A DNA stretch of 64,000 bases from Pseudomonas sp. JAI120 (GTDB taxonomy: Bacteria > Pseudomonadota > Gammaproteobacteria > Pseudomonadales > Pseudomonadaceae): assembly GCF_014207255.1 (NCBI RefSeq), contig NZ_JACHCZ010000001.1:1727378-1791377 (forward strand), in the 5' to 3' direction. The stretch's first letter is position 1. Each line of letters opens with the position of its first letter. The notes beneath the pieces are model-generated. The model saw nothing but the letters and a program-made list of their open reading frames with translations. It was not told where the DNA came from and ran no database searches. Position numbers and translations under genes: made by a program. This document shows positions 62,428 to 64,000 of this stretch, one piece after another.

Positions 62428-64000
62428 ATGAGCAAGACGGTTCGTATCGGCTGCGCCAGCGCGTTCTGGGGTGACACCTGCACCGCTGCCGCGCAGTTGG
62501 TGCACGGCGGCAAGCTGGATTACCTGGTGTTCGACTACCTGGCGGAAGTCACGATGTCGATTCTCGCCGGTGCGCGAATGAAAGATCCTCAAGCCGGATA
62601 CGCCACGGATTTCGTCGAGGTGCTCACGCCGCTGCTGGCCGAGATCCAGCGCCAGGGCATCCGCGTGATCAGCAATGCCGGCGGCATCCACCCCCAGGCC
62701 TGCGCCGCCGCCCTGCAAACCGCCTGCGATAAAGCCCAGATCCCGCTGAAAATCGCCGTGCTGCTGGGCGACGACCTGCAACCCCAGCTCAAGCACCTGC
62801 ACGGCATCACCGACATGTTCAACGGCGCGCCGCTGCCGCCCCTGTGCGTCTCCGCCAATGCCTACCTCGGTGCACCGGGCATCGCCCAGGCGCTGCAATT
62901 GGGCGCGGACATCGTCATCACCGGCCGCGTGGTCGACAGCGCAGTGGTCAGCGCGGCACTGGTGCATGAATTCGGATGGTCGTGGCAGGACTACGACCGC
63001 CTCGCCCAGGCAGCCTTGGCCGGGCATATCATCGAATGCGGCGCCCAATGCACCGGTGGCAACTTCACCGATTGGCGCGACGTGCCGGACTACGAGCACA
63101 TCGGCTTTCCCATCGTCGAAGTCAGCGCCGACGGTCAATTCACCGTCAACAAGGTCGAGGGCAGCGGCGGACTGATCAGCGAACTGAGCGTGGCCGAACA
63201 GCTGCTGTATGAAATCGGCGACCCACGCGTTTATTTACTGCCCGATGTGATTTGCGATTTCAGCCAGGTGAAGTTGCAGCAACAAGGCAAACATTGCGTA
63301 CGCCTCCACGGCGCCAAGGGCCTGCCGCCGACCGCGCAATACAAGGTCAGCGCCACCTACCCGGAGGGCTTTCGCTGCACCGCCAGTTGCCTGATCGCCG
63401 GGATCGATGCGGTGGCCAAGGCCGAGCGCGTCAGCCAGGCGATCATCAACAAGACCTCGGAGCTGTTCAGCCAGCGCGGCTGGGCGCCCTACACCGAAGT
63501 GAATATCGAACTGCTCGGCAGCGAAGCGACGTATGGCGCTCACGCCCAGCGCCACGACTGCCGCGAGGTGGTGGTCAAGCTGGCGGTGCGACACCCGAGC
63601 AAGCAAGCGCTGGTGCTGTTCGCACGCGAGATCGCCCAGGCCGCCACCGGAATGGCGCCGGGGCTGACCGGGATTGTCGGTGGGCGGCCGACGGTCTACC
63701 CGCTGATCCGCTTGTTCTCGTTCCTGATCGATAAGGCCGCCTGCGAGGTGGTAGTCGACTTCCAGGGCCAACGCCACGTCTGCACGCTGCCCGTCGCCGA
63801 CGCCCCCCTCATGCCTGCCGCCGCGATGGATCCGCCCAACCCCCTGGGCCGCGCCGACGCCAGCGTGGCGCTGGTGAAACTCGCCGTGGCGCGCTCCGGC
63901 GACAAGGGCAACCACAGCAATATCGGGGTCATTGCCCGAGCCCCCGAGTACCTGCCGTGGATTGCCGAAGCGCTGACGCCGGAGGTGCTCGTCGACTGGA
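62428..64000 (+). CDS. atuA: AtuA-family protein, fused form (3' end outside window)
   Basis: At least 524 aa, open at the right edge. GAGGAAGG precedes ATG 62428. DUF1446 blocks [79 protein letters not shown] and [14 protein letters not shown] are followed by the C-terminal domain [20 protein letters not shown]. This fused form differs from the split pair at 6445-8093. AtuA is needed for growth on acyclic terpenes; that role here is inferred from the TetR neighbour and the matching operators. Confidence 0.88.
   Translation, partial: MSKTVRIGCASAFWGDTCTAAAQLVHGGKLDYLVFDYLAEVTMSILAGARMKDPQAGYATDFVEVLTPLLAEIQRQGIRVISNAGGIHPQACAAALQTACDKAQIPLKIAVLLGDDLQPQLKHLHGITDMFNGAPLPPLCVSANAYLGAPGIAQALQLGADIVITGRVVDSAVVSAALVHEFGWSWQDYDRLAQAALAGHIIECGAQCTGGNFTDWRDVPDYEHIGFPIVEVSADGQFTVNKVEGSGGLISELSVAEQLLYEIGDPRVYLLPDVICDFSQVKLQQQGKHCVRLHGAKGLPPTAQYKVSATYPEGFRCTASCLIAGIDAVAKAERVSQAIINKTSELFSQRGWAPYTEVNIELLGSEATYGAHAQRHDCREVVVKLAVRHPSKQALVLFAREIAQAATGMAPGLTGIVGGRPTVYPLIRLFSFLIDKAACEVVVDFQGQRHVCTLPVADAPLMPAAAMDPPNPLGRADASVALVKLAVARSGDKGNHSNIGVIARAPEYLPWIAEALTPEVLVDW

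Noticed and set aside
1..64000. tRNA or rRNA genes
   Set aside because: None was recognised on either strand when reading by eye, though a covariance-model search was not possible.

Overview
The window looks like chromosome of a fluorescent Pseudomonas (P. fluorescens group). The evidence is GC-rich coding sequence, many GTGGGAGGGGGC-type REP hairpins, a pyoverdine locus (pvdL, pvdG, pvdS, pvdH, mbtH-like), minCDE with a TTG-start minD, and a DsbRS-dsbDEG copper/disulfide module. This is inferred from gene content, not from a database search.

Layout. Positions 1-5355 are the integrase end of a prophage, all forward except one possible 34-codon reverse ORF: a cut-off cytosine methyltransferase, several small proteins joined by stop/start overlaps, an adenine methyltransferase, an excisionase-like protein and a tyrosine integrase that ends 22 bp before folE. 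Positions 5378-20160 hold folE, a glutaredoxin-like gene, a CitMHS transporter/AtuA-family operon with a divergent LysR gene, a GST, an aminotransferase facing a MarR regulator, an AzgA-type purine permease, a LysE exporter and a 1738-aa toxin-like protein. Positions 20317-27997 are a purine-ring (urate to ureidoglycolate) cluster: uraH facing puuE-uraD-alc-allA-puuD, a urate/xanthine permease and a Tsx/OmpK-like porin. Positions 28106-36978 are mostly housekeeping: patatin lipase, lpxL, minCDE, a pseudouridine synthase, an M18 aminopeptidase and a mechanosensitive channel.

Positions 37072-60766 hold two pyoverdine blocks around a dsb module. The mbtH-like gene and pvdH lie downstream of a perfect PvdS-type promoter. 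Then come an amidase, dsbS-dsbR, and dsbD-dsbE-dsbG. An imperfect inverted repeat of about 230-270 bp per arm, with an 11-bp tandem array inside, follows. pvdL (about 12.9 kb), pvdG and the sigma gene pvdS complete the block; pvdS has a sigma70 promoter overlapped by a Fur-like site. The window ends with a solute-binding protein, a TetR regulator and a divergent fused AtuA gene that runs off the edge.

How the parts work together: PvdS, controlled by Fur, would drive pvdG-pvdL and pvdH-mbtH. PvdH makes the diaminobutyrate used by PvdL, and the MbtH-like protein supports adenylation. In purine catabolism a palindrome TTGTATACAA occurs both before the AzgA permease and in the uraH/puuE divergent region, which suggests one unlinked regulator joins uptake and breakdown. 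Two AtuA-family systems, one split in two genes with a carboxylate transporter and one fused under a TetR regulator, are the least characterised metabolic modules here. No tRNA, rRNA, CRISPR array or complete IS element was recognised.
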